DNA from: Paramicrobacterium humi
Lineage (GTDB): Bacteria; Actinomycetota; Actinomycetes; Actinomycetales; Microbacteriaceae
DNA length: 64,000 nucleotides
Assembly (NCBI RefSeq): GCF_900105715.1
Contig: NZ_FNRY01000001.1
Location: 124,001 to 188,000, forward strand
Direction: 5' to 3'
Part shown: piece after piece, positions 8,228-17,344 of the stretch
Position numbering within the stretch: the first letter of the stretch is position 1
Layout of the letters: every line of letters begins with the position of its first letter
Program-made: the position numbers and the translations under genes
The notes under the pieces: model-generated
What the model was told of the DNA's origin: nothing
What the model saw: the letters and a program-made list of their open reading frames with translations, nothing else
Databases searched by the model: none

Positions 8228-8233
8228 TATTGT
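8228..8233 (+). promoter_or_regulatory. Putative -10 box of the GlxA-type regulator (leaderless)
   Basis: TATTGT ends 7 bases before ATG 8241, with no Shine-Dalgarno between them. The spacing matches the leaderless pattern seen at other genes of the window. Confidence 0.5.
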
Positions 8234-8240
8234 TTACGTC

Positions 8241-9182
8241 ATGCGTATCGGACTGATCGCGATCGACGGCTGCTTCGGTTCGGCTATCGCGTCGATCATC
8301 GACATCGTGCGGGTGGCCGACGGAGCCCGCGGCGATGTCGACCCGCGGATCGACCCGATCGAACTCGCCATCCTCGGACCGAAACGGCGAGTGACCACGA
8401 CGGCATCGATGACCCTGTCGGTGGACCACCCGCTGTCGGAGTCCGGAGAGTTCGACGTGGTCGTCGTCCCTGCGCTTGGAACCCTTACGGCCGCCGCCAC
8501 CAACGACGTCCTCCAGAGCCGAGATGCTCGTTCGGTCATCGCCTCGCTCGGGCGCCTCGACGAGGCGACCACCCGGATCGCCGCGGCGTGCACCGGCGTG
8601 TTCGCTGTCGCCGAGACCGGACGGATGCATCATCGGAGGGCGACGACCAGCTGGTTCCTGGGGCCGGAGTTCCTGAAGCGCTATCCGACCGTCGCCCTCG
8701 ATCTCGACACCATGGTCGTGGTCGACGGGAACCTCGTCACCGCCGGCGCCGCGTTCGCCCACATCGACCTCGCGCTCTCACTCGTGCGATCGATCAGCCC
8801 CGACCTGGCCCAACATGTCGCCAAGCTCCTCATCATCGACGAGCGTCCGTCGCAGGCGGCCTTCGTCGCCTACGAACATCTCCGGCACGAGGACCCGATC
8901 GTCGTCGAGTTCGAACGCTTCGTGCGCGCCCGCCTGGACGAACCGTTCAACGTCGCCTCCGTCGCGCAGTCGCTCGGCACCAGCCGGCGCACCCTCGAAC
9001 GACGAGTCCGTGCGGCGCTCAACCTCACTCCGCTCGGCTTCGTCCAACGGCTTCGCATCGAACGGGCTCGGCACCTCTCAGCAACCACGGACTTCACCTC
9101 CGCCGAGATCGCGCTACGGGTCGGCTACGCGAACGCCGAGACTCTGCGCTCCCTCCTGCGCAGGGAGCGACGCCGTTCCTGA
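8241..9182 (+). CDS. GlxA-family transcriptional regulator (DJ-1/PfpI plus AraC HTH)
   Basis: 313 residues. The N-terminal half is a DJ-1/PfpI-like domain (MRIGLIAIDGCFGSAIASII, then the nucleophile-elbow-like AACTGVFAVAETG). The C-terminal half has an AraC-type double helix-turn-helix (VASVAQSLGTSRRTLERRVR and AEIALRVGYANAETLRSLLR). ATG 8241 is preferred to an upstream GTG because a leaderless -10 precedes it. The usual end of the second HTH (GxTPxxYRxR) is missing: the frame ends RRERRRS, while the next frame continues GATPFLTYRH, suggesting a frameshift in the last codons. It is probably the regulator of the divergent monooxygenase-type gene. Confidence 0.82.
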   Translation: MRIGLIAIDGCFGSAIASIIDIVRVADGARGDVDPRIDPIELAILGPKRRVTTTASMTLSVDHPLSESGEFDVVVVPALGTLTAAATNDVLQSRDARSVIASLGRLDEATTRIAAACTGVFAVAETGRMHHRRATTSWFLGPEFLKRYPTVALDLDTMVVVDGNLVTAGAAFAHIDLALSLVRSISPDLAQHVAKLLIIDERPSQAAFVAYEHLRHEDPIVVEFERFVRARLDEPFNVASVAQSLGTSRRTLERRVRAALNLTPLGFVQRLRIERARHLSATTDFTSAEIALRVGYANAETLRSLLRRERRRS

Positions 9183-9410
9183 CCTATCGCCATGCCTGTA
9201 GCCGGTGTCCTAGCGCTCGACTGGAACCACCTCTCAGCACGTCGCGTCGACGCTCCTGCGTCGCCCCTGGACGACCCACTCGACACGCCCGCAGCACAGG
9301 TCATGTGACGTGTCCCGGCTTCCCGGACGGTCGGGGTTGGGTGGCTGTGATGTCGCTGCGTTCTCGTCGAGGGGGTCAGCAGACTCGATCAGGGTCGACT
9401 GGGATGAGAC

Positions 9411-9576
9411 GCGAAGGCGGTCAGGTCAGGGCGGCCGAAGCCGGCCGGCGGGGTAGCGTCGGACACGTCGAGGTCTTTCGGACGGATGGCGTAGGAACCT
9501 CCGTCGTCGGGAGACCTCGACGTCTATTTGCGGACCGACGCTCCCGGCCGACCTACACCCTCATCTGGGAAGAGCT
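9411..9576 (-). mobile_element. Truncated second ISL3 copy (right-end remnant)
   Basis: 166 bp nearly identical (a few mismatches) to 7172-7337: the first 18 codons of the transposase, its upstream region and the terminal repeat. The rest of the copy is missing. Its end at 9576 is the outer right end of the compound unit, being directly followed by the target duplication. Confidence 0.88.
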
Positions 9577-9584
9577 GTTTTCGC
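9577..9584. repeat. Right target-site duplication GTTTTCGC
   Basis: Identical to 5891-5898. Together they define the insertion site, between the TrpX-type gene and the copper operon. Confidence 0.85.
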
Positions 9585-9700
9585 CCCTGAGCGAGACTTC
9601 GGGCGCTGTCGTTGCCAAACCGTGATGGTCTGTGAGCAACGCCGGCGGGGCCGTCCTTGCAGGAATGCCCGCGCGGGGTATACGGTTGAACCAGACGACG

Positions 9701-9717
9701 ATACCCCCCTGGGGTAT
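9701..9717. promoter_or_regulatory. CsoR-like copper operator upstream of copZ
   Basis: ATACCCC-CCT-GGGGTAT is a perfect 7-bp inverted repeat around a 3-bp centre. It is the classic form of sites bound by the Cu(I)-sensing repressor CsoR. It lies 16 bp before copZ. A second half site, GGGGTATAC, lies at 9675-9683. No csoR gene is in this window. Confidence 0.8.
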
Positions 9718-9733
9718 AAAGCAAGGAGTGAGA

Positions 9734-9943
9734 ATGACGACGAACGAGTACCGAGTGACCGGAATGACCTGCGCGCACTGCGAGATGTCGGTTCGCGAGG
9801 AGGTCAGCGAGATCGCCGGCGTGGAGGACATCAGCGTGAGCGCGGAATCCGGCTCGCTCGTCGTCACAGCGTCGAGCGAACTCGACGACGCGACGGTTCT
9901 CGCGGCGGTGGAAGAGGCCGGCTACTCCGCGGTTCGCGTTTAG
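9734..9943 (+). CDS. copZ: Copper chaperone CopZ (HMA domain protein)
   Basis: 69 residues, a single heavy-metal-associated domain with the metal-binding motif GMTCAHC (Cys14 and Cys17) in the usual beta-alpha-beta-beta-alpha-beta order. It binds Cu(I) in the cytoplasm and hands it to CopA. ATG 9734 follows AAGGAG with 5 bases between; an upstream frame that runs through the operator was not used. It is the first gene of the copZ-copA operon. Confidence 0.93.
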   Translation: MTTNEYRVTGMTCAHCEMSVREEVSEIAGVEDISVSAESGSLVVTASSELDDATVLAAVEEAGYSAVRV

Positions 9944-9992
9944 AGCGCACGGCGCTTGCCCGTCGCTAGAGTGCTGACTGAGAAGGACGAGA

Positions 9993-12296
9993 ATGAGCAC
10001 ATCAGCGCCGCCTTCGGGCGGACCCGACATCGAGCTTGAGATCGGCGGGATGACCTGCGCCTCGTGCGCGAACCGCATCGAGAGAAAGCTCAACAAGCTC
10101 GACGGCGTGTCGGCGACCGTGAACTATGCGACGGAGAAGGCGAAGGTCTCCGTGCCGGCCGGCTACGACCCCGCGCTCCTTGTCGCCGAAGTCGAGAAGA
10201 CCGGCTACACCGCGGCGCTCCCCCAGCCGCCTGCAGCAGGTCCCACGTCGACGGTTGCAGAGACCGAGGATCCTGAGCTGACTGCTCTGCGACACCGGCT
10301 CGCCGGTTCGATAGCGCTAACAATTCCGGTCATCGCGATGGCGATGATCCCGGCGCTGCAGTTCACCTACTGGCAGTGGGCCTCGCTCACCCTGGCCGCT
10401 CCCGTGATCGTGTGGGCCGCGTGGCCGTTCCACAGAGCGGCGTGGACGAACCTCAGGCACGGCACGGCCACAATGGACACGCTCATTTCCATGGGCACCT
10501 CCGCGGCGTTCTTGTGGTCGCTCTACGCGCTGTTCTTCGGCACGGCGGGCGTACCGGGCATGACCCACCCGTTCGAGTTCACGATCGCGCCGTCCGAGGG
10601 TGCCGGCAACATCTACCTCGAGGTCGGCGCAGGAGTGACGATGTTCATCCTCGCCGGCCGCTACTTCGAGAAGCGCTCCAAGCGCCGAGCCGGCGCCGCG
10701 CTGCGCGCCCTCCTCGAGCTCGGCGCGAAGAACGTATCGGTGCTGCGAAACGGCGTCGAAGTCACCATTCCCACGGCGGAGCTGCGCGTGGGCGACGAGT
10801 TCATCGTGCGCCCGGGTGAGAAGATCGCGACGGACGGCGTCGTCGTATCGGGCACGTCGGCGGTGGACATGTCGATGCTCACCGGCGAATCGGTTCCCGT
10901 CGAAGTGGCCGCCGGCGACACGGTCACGGGCGCCACCGTGAATTCGGGAGGGCGGCTCGTCGTTCGAGCCGCGCGCGTCGGAGCCGACACGCAGCTCGCG
11001 CAGATGGCGAAGCTCGTCGAAGACGCGCAGACCGGCAAGGCCGAAGTCCAGCGCCTGGCCGATCGGATCTCCGGTGTCTTCGTGCCGATCGTCATCGTCA
11101 TCGCGTTCGTCACGCTCGGCACATGGCTCGTGGCCGGCTTCCCGGTCGCCGCCGCGTTCACCGCCGCCGTCGCCGTGCTCGTGATCGCGTGCCCGTGCGC
11201 ATTGGGACTCGCGACGCCCACGGCGCTTCTTGTCGGAACGGGGCGCGGCGCGCAGATGGGAATCCTCATCAAGGGACCCGAGGTGCTCGAGTCGACCCGC
11301 ACGGTCGACACTGTCGTGCTCGACAAGACGGGCACCGTGACGACGGGGACGATTGCCCTCGTCGACGTGATCACCGAACCGGGTGTCGACCGCGCCGAGC
11401 TGCTGCGCCTCGCGGGTGCCCTTGAGAACGCTTCCGAGCACCCGATCGCGCAGGCGATCGCGAGGGCGGCGGCCCAGGAGGTGGGCCCGCTGCCTGCTCC
11501 CGACGAGTTCGCCAACGTCGCGGGCACGGGAGTGCAGGGCGTCGTCGAGGGCTCAGCGGTCATCGTCGGCCGCGAGTCGCTCCTCGCCGCCTGGTCGCAG
11601 GCGCTCTCCCCCGAGCTCGCCGCGGCGAAGACGAGCGCCGAGAGCGAGGGCAAGACGGTCGTGGCCGCGGGCTGTGACGGTCGGGCTCGAGGCATCCTCG
11701 TCGTCGCCGACACCGTCAAGCCCACGAGCGCCGAGGCCGTCGCGCAGCTGAAGCGGATGGGGCTCGCCCCCGTGCTCCTCACCGGCGACAACGAAGCGGT
11801 CGCCCGGCAGATCGCTCGCGACGTGGGCATCGAGCGCGTCTACGCCGAAGTCCTGCCGAAGGACAAGGTCGATGTCATTGCCCGACTGCAGCGCGAGGGC
11901 AAGGTCGTCGCCATGGTCGGCGACGGCGTCAACGATGCACCGGCGCTCGCGCAGGCCGACTTGGGCCTGGCGATGGGAACCGGAACCGACGTCGCGATCG
12001 AGGCAGCCGACATCACGCTCGTGCGCGGCGATCTCCGCGGCGCCGTCGACGCGATCCGGCTGTCGCGCAAGACGCTCGGCACGATCAAGACGAACCTGTT
12101 CTGGGCCTTCGCCTACAACGTGGCGGCGATCCCGATCGCCGCGCTCGGCATGCTCAACCCGATGCTCGCGGGGGCGGCGATGGCGTTCTCGAGCGTGTTC
12201 GTCGTCGGCAACAGCCTCCGCCTGCGGGGCTTCCGCAGCACCGCTACGTCTCCAGCTGCTCCGAGAGCTCGAGCCACCGCGTCTCGAGCTCGCTGA
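9993..12296 (+). CDS. copA: Copper-exporting P-type ATPase CopA
   Basis: 767-residue P1B-type ATPase that pumps Cu(I) out of the cytoplasm. In order: one N-terminal HMA domain with GMTCASC (Cys22, Cys25), membrane spans, the actuator motif TGES, the metal-binding CPC in the sixth span (near residue 400), the phosphorylation motif DKTGT (near 443), a nucleotide-binding HP motif in [10 protein letters not shown], and the hinge [10 protein letters not shown] (near 643). It starts 49 bp after copZ behind GAGAAGGACGAGA. The last 53 bases overlap the 3' end of the convergent abcF gene, so its Arg/Ala-rich tail is shaped by a gene on the other strand. Confidence 0.95.
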   Translation: MSTSAPPSGGPDIELEIGGMTCASCANRIERKLNKLDGVSATVNYATEKAKVSVPAGYDPALLVAEVEKTGYTAALPQPPAAGPTSTVAETEDPELTALRHRLAGSIALTIPVIAMAMIPALQFTYWQWASLTLAAPVIVWAAWPFHRAAWTNLRHGTATMDTLISMGTSAAFLWSLYALFFGTAGVPGMTHPFEFTIAPSEGAGNIYLEVGAGVTMFILAGRYFEKRSKRRAGAALRALLELGAKNVSVLRNGVEVTIPTAELRVGDEFIVRPGEKIATDGVVVSGTSAVDMSMLTGESVPVEVAAGDTVTGATVNSGGRLVVRAARVGADTQLAQMAKLVEDAQTGKAEVQRLADRISGVFVPIVIVIAFVTLGTWLVAGFPVAAAFTAAVAVLVIACPCALGLATPTALLVGTGRGAQMGILIKGPEVLESTRTVDTVVLDKTGTVTTGTIALVDVITEPGVDRAELLRLAGALENASEHPIAQAIARAAAQEVGPLPAPDEFANVAGTGVQGVVEGSAVIVGRESLLAAWSQALSPELAAAKTSAESEGKTVVAAGCDGRARGILVVADTVKPTSAEAVAQLKRMGLAPVLLTGDNEAVARQIARDVGIERVYAEVLPKDKVDVIARLQREGKVVAMVGDGVNDAPALAQADLGLAMGTGTDVAIEAADITLVRGDLRGAVDAIRLSRKTLGTIKTNLFWAFAYNVAAIPIAALGMLNPMLAGAAMAFSSVFVVGNSLRLRGFRSTATSPAAPRARATASRAR

Positions 12297-14049
12297 GCTC
12301 GTTCTCCTGCTCCCGCAGCTGCCCGCTGAGCACGCCGAGCCCCTCGTAGTCGCTCTGGTCGTGCGCCGCGAGCTTCTCGTGGGTGCCGGCGATCTGCGTG
12401 CCGAGCTTGGTGATCTTCCGATCGATGGCCGACAGCTCCTTCTCGGCGGCCCGCCGCTCCGCTCCCGTGAGGGCGGTGGAGACGGATGCCGCCGACGCGG
12501 CGGGCGCGGATGGCTGCGTCGCAGCATCCGCCATCTGACTCTTTCGCAGCCGCAGGTACTCGTCGACGCCGCCCGGCAGGTGCCGCAGGTGCGTGTCGAG
12601 GATCGCGAACTGCTGGTCGGTGACGCGTTCGATGAGGTATCGGTCGTGGCTCACGACGAGGAGCGTGCCCGGCCACGAGTCGAGCAGGTCCTCGATGGCG
12701 GCGAGCATGTCGGTGTCGAGGTCGTTCGTGGGCTCGTCGAGGATCAGCACGTTCGGCTGCTCGAGCAGGATCAGCAGGAGCTGCAGGCGGCGCTTCTGCC
12801 CGCCGGAGAGATCACGCACGGGCGTGGAGAGCTGCGCGGACGAGAAGCCGAGCCGCTCGAGCAGCTGCCCCGGCGTGAGCTCGGTCGCTTTCGAGCCGGA
12901 GCCGATCGTGTACGTCGTGCGGAGCCGCCCGATGACGATGCGCACGGGGTCGTCGAGGTGCTCTTCGAGCTCGTCGAGTCGCTGCGTGAGCGTCGCGACC
13001 TTCACCGTCTTGCCGTGCTTCACGCGACCTGTGCTCGGTGCGACGGAGCCGTCGATGAGGCCGAGCAGGGTCGACTTGCCCGCCCCGTTGACGCCGAGGA
13101 TGCCCGTGCGCTCGCCCGGCGCGATGCGCCACTCGATGTCGCGCAGCACGACCTTGTCGCCGTAGCTCACTCCCGCCTCGAGCAGGTCGACGACGTCCTT
13201 GCCGAGGCGTGAGACGGCGAGCGACTGCAGCTCGACGGGGTCGCGGATCTCGGGCACGTCAGCGATGAGCTCATTCGCCGCGTCGATGCGGAACTTGGGC
13301 TTCGCGGTGCGCGCCGGCGCTCCGCGCCGCAGCCACGCGAGCTCCTTGCGGGCGAGGTTCTGCCGCTTCTGCTCCGCGACGGCGGCCATGCGGTCGCGTT
13401 CGACGCGCTGCAGGATGTAGGCGGCGTAGCCGCCCTCGAACGGCTCGACGATGCGGTCGTGCACCTCCCACGTCGCTGTGCAGATCTCGTCGAGGAACCA
13501 GCGGTCGTGCGTGACGACGACGAGCCCGCCGCTGCCGGGCGACCAGCGCCGCTTGAGGTGGTCGGCGAGCCAGGCGATTCCCTCAACGTCGAGGTGGTTG
13601 GTCGGCTCGTCGAGGAACAGCACGTCCCAATCGCCGACGAGCAGGGCCGCGAGCGCGACGCGCCGGCGCTGCCCGCCCGAGAGCGAGCCGATCCTGCCCT
13701 GCCAGGGGATGTCGGACACGAGTCCCGCGATGACGTCGCGGATGCGCGCGTCGCCCGCCCATTCGTGCTCGGCCATCTCGCCGACGATCGCGCCCGCGAC
13801 GGTCGCGTCGTCGTCGAGCACGTCGCGCTGGTCGAGCACGCCGATCGTGATCCCGCGGCGATGCGTCACGCGGCCGCTGTCCGGCTCCAGCCGCCCGGCG
13901 AGCAGGCCGAGCAGCGTCGACTTGCCGTCGCCGTTGCGGCCGACGATGCCGATGCGGTCGCCCTCGTCGATGCCGATCGTGACGGCGTCGAAGATCACGC
14001 GCGTGGGGAATTCGAGGTGCAGGTTCTCCGCACCGAGCAAGTGCGCCAT
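12244..14049 (-). CDS. ABC-F family ATP-binding protein
   Basis: 601 residues with two ABC domains and no membrane part. The first has GRNGDGKST and signature [12 protein letters not shown] with [10 protein letters not shown]; the second has [21 protein letters not shown] and [11 protein letters not shown] charged P-site/arm linker ([20 protein letters not shown]) lies between them, and the C-terminus is a coiled coil ([20 protein letters not shown]). This is the Uup/EttA-like layout of proteins that act on the ribosome, in translation or antibiotic protection. ATG 14049 overlaps the ispE stop, so the two are translationally coupled. The Gly-Asp replacing Ala-Gly in the first Walker A (GDGKST) is mildly unusual. 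Confidence 0.9.
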   Translation of the reverse strand: MAHLLGAENLHLEFPTRVIFDAVTIGIDEGDRIGIVGRNGDGKSTLLGLLAGRLEPDSGRVTHRRGITIGVLDQRDVLDDDATVAGAIVGEMAEHEWAGDARIRDVIAGLVSDIPWQGRIGSLSGGQRRRVALAALLVGDWDVLFLDEPTNHLDVEGIAWLADHLKRRWSPGSGGLVVVTHDRWFLDEICTATWEVHDRIVEPFEGGYAAYILQRVERDRMAAVAEQKRQNLARKELAWLRRGAPARTAKPKFRIDAANELIADVPEIRDPVELQSLAVSRLGKDVVDLLEAGVSYGDKVVLRDIEWRIAPGERTGILGVNGAGKSTLLGLIDGSVAPSTGRVKHGKTVKVATLTQRLDELEEHLDDPVRIVIGRLRTTYTIGSGSKATELTPGQLLERLGFSSAQLSTPVRDLSGGQKRRLQLLLILLEQPNVLILDEPTNDLDTDMLAAIEDLLDSWPGTLLVVSHDRYLIERVTDQQFAILDTHLRHLPGGVDEYLRLRKSQMADAATQPSAPAASAASVSTALTGAERRAAEKELSAIDRKITKLGTQIAGTHEKLAAHDQSDYEGLGVLSGQLREQENELSELETRWLELSEQLET

Positions 14050-14984
14050 CAGTCGCCCATCACCCGCGCGCCGGCGACGGGGCCCGTGACGTGGCGAGCG
14101 TCGAGACCGGATGCCGCGAGGCTCACTTGCAGCTCGAGCGCTGCGTCGGCGTCCGCGGCGAGCAACGCGACGGTCGGGCCGGAACCCGAGACGATGCCGG
14201 CGAGGGCGCCGAATCGTTCGCCCTGCTCGAGCGTCGCGGTGAGCTCGGGCCGGATGTGCAGCGCAGCGACCTGCAGGTCGTTGTGCACGGCCTCGGCGAG
14301 CATCTCCGCGTCGCCGGCGCGCAGCGCCTGCAGCACCCCCGCGTCGACGACGGGCGAGGACTGCACGGGAGCGATGTCGGCGGCGTGCCGTTCCCTGTGC
14401 GCGTCGAGTTCGCCGTAGACCTGCGGCGTCGACATGCCGAAGTCCGCGACGACGAGCACCCAGTGGAAGACGCCTTGCGCGAGAGCGGGGCTCAGCTGGT
14501 CGCCCCTGCCGGTTCCGACCGCGGTTCCGCCGGCGAGGGAGAACGGCACGTCGGCGCCGAGCCGCGCGGCGAGCCGCAGGAGCTCGTCGCGCGCGAGGCC
14601 CGTCTGCCACAGCGCGTCGCACGCGAGCAGGGCGCCGGCGGCATCCGCCGACCCGCCGCCCATGCCGCCCGCGATCGGCACGTGCTTGTCGATGTGCAAG
14701 TGCACGCCGCCCGTGTAGCCGGTCTTCTTCGCGAGCAGCCGCGCGGCCTTCACGGCCAGGTTGTGACGGTCGAGCGGGAGCTCGCTCGTGTCGACGGGGC
14801 CGCCGAACGCGACGCTGATCTCGTCGGCGGGGTAGGCGCGCACGTCCTCGAACAGGGACACCGCCTGGTATGCCGTGGCGACGTCGTGGTAGCCGTCGGC
14901 GGTGCGCTCGCCCACGTTCATGTAGACGTTGATCTTGCCCGGCGCGCGCACGTGAACGTGCGGGGCTGCGCGCAGATCGGTCAT
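14049..14984 (-). CDS. ispE: 4-diphosphocytidyl-2-C-methyl-D-erythritol kinase IspE
   Basis: 311-residue GHMP kinase of the non-mevalonate isoprenoid pathway; it phosphorylates the 2-hydroxyl of CDP-methylerythritol. Visible motifs: the N-terminal [20 protein letters not shown], the ATP-binding [19 protein letters not shown], and the C-terminal [14 protein letters not shown]. The length is typical. It sits in the usual actinobacterial cluster with rsmA upstream (one unknown gene between) and abcF downstream with overlapping stop/start. Confidence 0.94.
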   Translation of the reverse strand: MTDLRAAPHVHVRAPGKINVYMNVGERTADGYHDVATAYQAVSLFEDVRAYPADEISVAFGGPVDTSELPLDRHNLAVKAARLLAKKTGYTGGVHLHIDKHVPIAGGMGGGSADAAGALLACDALWQTGLARDELLRLAARLGADVPFSLAGGTAVGTGRGDQLSPALAQGVFHWVLVVADFGMSTPQVYGELDAHRERHAADIAPVQSSPVVDAGVLQALRAGDAEMLAEAVHNDLQVAALHIRPELTATLEQGERFGALAGIVSGSGPTVALLAADADAALELQVSLAASGLDARHVTGPVAGARVMGD

Positions 14985-15019
14985 GCATCCAACCTAGTCG
15001 AGGTCGCGTGGGAGCATCG

Positions 15020-15556
15020 TCACGAGCCGGGCAGCCACTGCTTCATCTGCCGCTTCGCCTGCTCGAGCTCGTCGGCGCTCGCGAGCTTCGCCATCGTCAG
15101 CACCACGCGGCAGCGATCCTCGCCGAGGGGACTGACCATGCCCTGCAGGGTGCGCCCGTCGGGCAGCTTCCAGCGCACGGAGGGGTTCTTCGCGGTCGGG
15201 TTGACGGATGCCGCTTCGCAACCGGTCGCGGAGCGCACCGCGTCGAGGAGCGCATCGAGCCCGTCGGCCGTGCCGACGCCGAGGCCGCGGCTGACGCTGC
15301 CCTCGAAGCTGCCGTCGGCGCGCTGACCGGGCAGCCGGCGGCCGATGTGCTGCTCGAAGCCGACGGTGACGCCCTGCGCCCACCAGTCGCCGACGCCGTG
15401 CTCGGCGACGAGGTACGCGGCGATCGTCGGATGATCCCACGCGCGAGCGCCCGCCTCGTCGAGAATCGCATGCCACTCGTCCCTGCCGCGACCGGTCGCG
15501 GCGCGCACCGCGTCGTCTCCCGCCGTGCGCCGGCTGTCCGAGGTCGCCCCGCTCAT
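15020..15556 (-). CDS. Uncharacterised protein between rsmA and ispE
   Basis: 178 residues. The N-terminal half carries a [20 protein letters not shown] segment with a conserved-looking tryptophan pair and a possible short helical domain. The C-terminal half ([20 protein letters not shown] and a helix [10 protein letters not shown]) resembles the end of an SRPBCC/Bet v1-like domain. I do not recognise a named family. ATG 15556 overlaps the rsmA stop by 4 bases (ATGA), so it is coupled to the rRNA methylase gene. A function is not assigned. Confidence 0.75.
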   Translation of the reverse strand: MSGATSDSRRTAGDDAVRAATGRGRDEWHAILDEAGARAWDHPTIAAYLVAEHGVGDWWAQGVTVGFEQHIGRRLPGQRADGSFEGSVSRGLGVGTADGLDALLDAVRSATGCEAASVNPTAKNPSVRWKLPDGRTLQGMVSPLGEDRCRVVLTMAKLASADELEQAKRQMKQWLPGS

Positions 15557-16401
15557 GCGGTCGCCGCCTGACGGGCGATGCGCCGGAAGTCGTGGACCGT
15601 GAGCGCCTCCCCGCGGGCGGTGGGCGCGACGTCCGCCGCCTCGAGAGCCTTGGATGCCGCCGCCGAACCGCCGAGAACGGCGCCGAGCGACTGCCGCAGC
15701 ATCTTGCGACGCTGCCCGAAGGCGGCATCCACGAGCCGGAATGTCAGCGCGCGCTCGGCCTCGCTGCCGAACGGCTCGGCGTGCCGCTCGAACTCGACGA
15801 GCACGCTGTCGACGTTCGGCACCGGCCAGAACACCTGCCGGCTCACGGTGCCGGCGATGCGCCAGGCGCCGTACCACGCTGCCTTGACGCTCGGGCTGCC
15901 GTACACCTTCGAACCGGGAGTCGCGGCGAGCCGGTAGCCGACCTCGGCTTGCACCATGACGACGCCGGCCTGCAGGCTCGGCACGGTCTCGAGGAGGTGC
16001 AGCAGCACGGGGACCGACACGTTGTAGGGCAGGTTCGCGACGAGGCGGCTCGGCTCGCCCGGCAGGTCGCGCACGGCGAGCGCGTCCTCGGCGAGCACCG
16101 TGAGCGCGGTGCCGGGCGCCATGAGCTCGACGGTCTTCGGCAGCTGCTCGGCGAGGCGTCTGTCGATCTCGATGGCGAGCACGCGCGCGCCGGCCTCGAG
16201 CAGGCCGAGGGTGAGGGACCCGAGACCGGGCCCGACCTCGATGACGTGGTCGCCCGGCGCGACGTGCGCTGTCGCGACGATCTTGCGCACCGTGTTCGCG
16301 TCGACGACGAAGTTCTGGCCGAGCTTCTTCGTCGGCTGCACGCCGAGCAGCTCGGCGAGATCGCGGATCTCGGCGGGACCGAGCAGACGCACCTCGCTCA
16401 T
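15553..16401 (-). CDS. rsmA: 16S rRNA adenine dimethyltransferase RsmA (KsgA)
   Basis: 282 residues. It dimethylates the two adjacent adenines (A1518, A1519) near the 3' end of 16S rRNA with S-adenosylmethionine during small-subunit assembly. Motifs: [17 protein letters not shown] at the start, the SAM-binding [19 protein letters not shown], the acidic [13 protein letters not shown], and the catalytic [14 protein letters not shown] 16401 gives the standard N-terminus and overlaps the tatD stop by 4 bases. Confidence 0.95.
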   Translation of the reverse strand: MSEVRLLGPAEIRDLAELLGVQPTKKLGQNFVVDANTVRKIVATAHVAPGDHVIEVGPGLGSLTLGLLEAGARVLAIEIDRRLAEQLPKTVELMAPGTALTVLAEDALAVRDLPGEPSRLVANLPYNVSVPVLLHLLETVPSLQAGVVMVQAEVGYRLAATPGSKVYGSPSVKAAWYGAWRIAGTVSRQVFWPVPNVDSVLVEFERHAEPFGSEAERALTFRLVDAAFGQRRKMLRQSLGAVLGGSAAASKALEAADVAPTARGEALTVHDFRRIARQAATA

Positions 16402-17333
16402 CGGTCGGCGATCTCGAACGGGTCCCGCTGGGACGCGACGGGATCGCTGTCCCACTGCCCGTACACGTACTCCGTGTTGGAGGAGATCTGGGCGGCGAGC
16501 ATCGTGACGTCCGTCTCGAGGTGCTCGGCGATGAAGCGCACGGTGAGCGGAAGCAGGTACGACGAGTTGGGGCGGCCGCGGAACGGCATGGGGGTGAGGA
16601 ACGGCGCGTCGGTCTCGACGAGCAGGAGCGAGCGCGGCGCCACCTCGAGGGCGCGACGCAGGTTGCCCGCGTTCTTGAACGTCGCGGTTCCCGCGAACGA
16701 CATGTGCCAGCCGTTCTCGGTGCAGATCTCGGCGAGCTGCACGTCGCCCGAGAAGCAGTGGAACACCGTGCGCTCGGGCGCTCCGACGCGCTTGAGGGTC
16801 GCGACGACGTCCTCGTGGGCGTCACGGTCGTGGATCTGCAGGGCGATGTCGTTCTGCTTCGCGATCTCGATGTGCTGCTCGAACGAGCGGATCTGCGCAT
16901 CGCGGCCGCTCTCGTCGGTGCGGTAGTAGTCGAGTCCCGTCTCCCCCACGGCCCTCACGCGCGGCCGAGTCGCGAGGTCCGCGATCGTCGCGATGCCGTC
17001 GTCGAGGGTCCCCTCACGGTCGAGGCGCGGGGTCTCGTTCGGGTGGATCGCGACGGCGGCGACCATGCGCGGCTCGGTCGCCGCGGCCTCCGCCGACCAG
17101 ATCGAGGAGGCGACGTCGGTGCCGACCTGCACGATGCCGCGCACGCCTGCGGCGGACGCGCGGTCGAGCTGCTCGGGATAGCTGAGCGGCTCCCCGTCCA
17201 CCTCGATGTCGTCGATTATCGACGGGTCGAGGTGCGTGTGGTTGTCGTAGACCGGCACGACGAGGCTCTCGGGCACGGGCGGGTAGCTGCGATCTCTGCC
17301 GCTCTTCTTCGTCGTGCGAGGCTCGGTGCTCAT
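16398..17333 (-). CDS. tatD: TatD-family metal-dependent hydrolase
   Basis: 311-residue TIM-barrel nuclease/hydrolase. Metal ligands are visible in [36 protein letters not shown] and [15 protein letters not shown] 17333 follows CGGAGGAGAC. TatD enzymes are 3'-5' DNases/RNases in the cytoplasm. It lies 11 bp after metG and overlaps rsmA, the normal actinobacterial order. An extension of about 50 residues by earlier in-frame codons inside metG was rejected. Confidence 0.92.
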   Translation of the reverse strand: MSTEPRTTKKSGRDRSYPPVPESLVVPVYDNHTHLDPSIIDDIEVDGEPLSYPEQLDRASAAGVRGIVQVGTDVASSIWSAEAAATEPRMVAAVAIHPNETPRLDREGTLDDGIATIADLATRPRVRAVGETGLDYYRTDESGRDAQIRSFEQHIEIAKQNDIALQIHDRDAHEDVVATLKRVGAPERTVFHCFSGDVQLAEICTENGWHMSFAGTATFKNAGNLRRALEVAPRSLLLVETDAPFLTPMPFRGRPNSSYLLPLTVRFIAEHLETDVTMLAAQISSNTEYVYGQWDSDPVASQRDPFEIADR

Positions 17334-17344
17334 GTCTCCTCCGG

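Larger units (their letters stand above)
5899..9576. mobile_element. ISL3-bounded compound mobile unit with passenger genes
   Basis: A 3,678-bp block. Its left end (5899, GGCTCATCCC...GGGTGTAGG) is the inverted-repeat end of a complete ISL3 copy. Its right end (9576, read inwards AGCTCTTCCC...GGGTGTAGG) is that of a truncated second copy. About 19 of 25 terminal bases match in inverted orientation, and the whole block is flanked by the perfect 8-bp duplication GTTTTCGC. The inner end of the complete copy (7337) is followed by CTGAAACA, which does not match. The block therefore appears to have inserted as one unit. Passengers are a tRNA-Thr remnant, a monooxygenase-type gene and a GlxA-type regulator. 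Confidence 0.85.

Noticed and set aside
8588-9625. Long plus-strand frame across the GlxA gene and the IS remnant
   Set aside because: It is a shadow of the regulator gene in another frame; only the short GATPFLTYRH stretch is of interest, as evidence for a frameshift.
12244-14988. A single open frame of more than 900 codons across abcF and ispE
   Set aside because: The first 310 codons are Arg/Ala-rich and antisense-like in composition, while ispE is clearly encoded in another frame. The ABC-F motifs begin only after the ATG at 14049.
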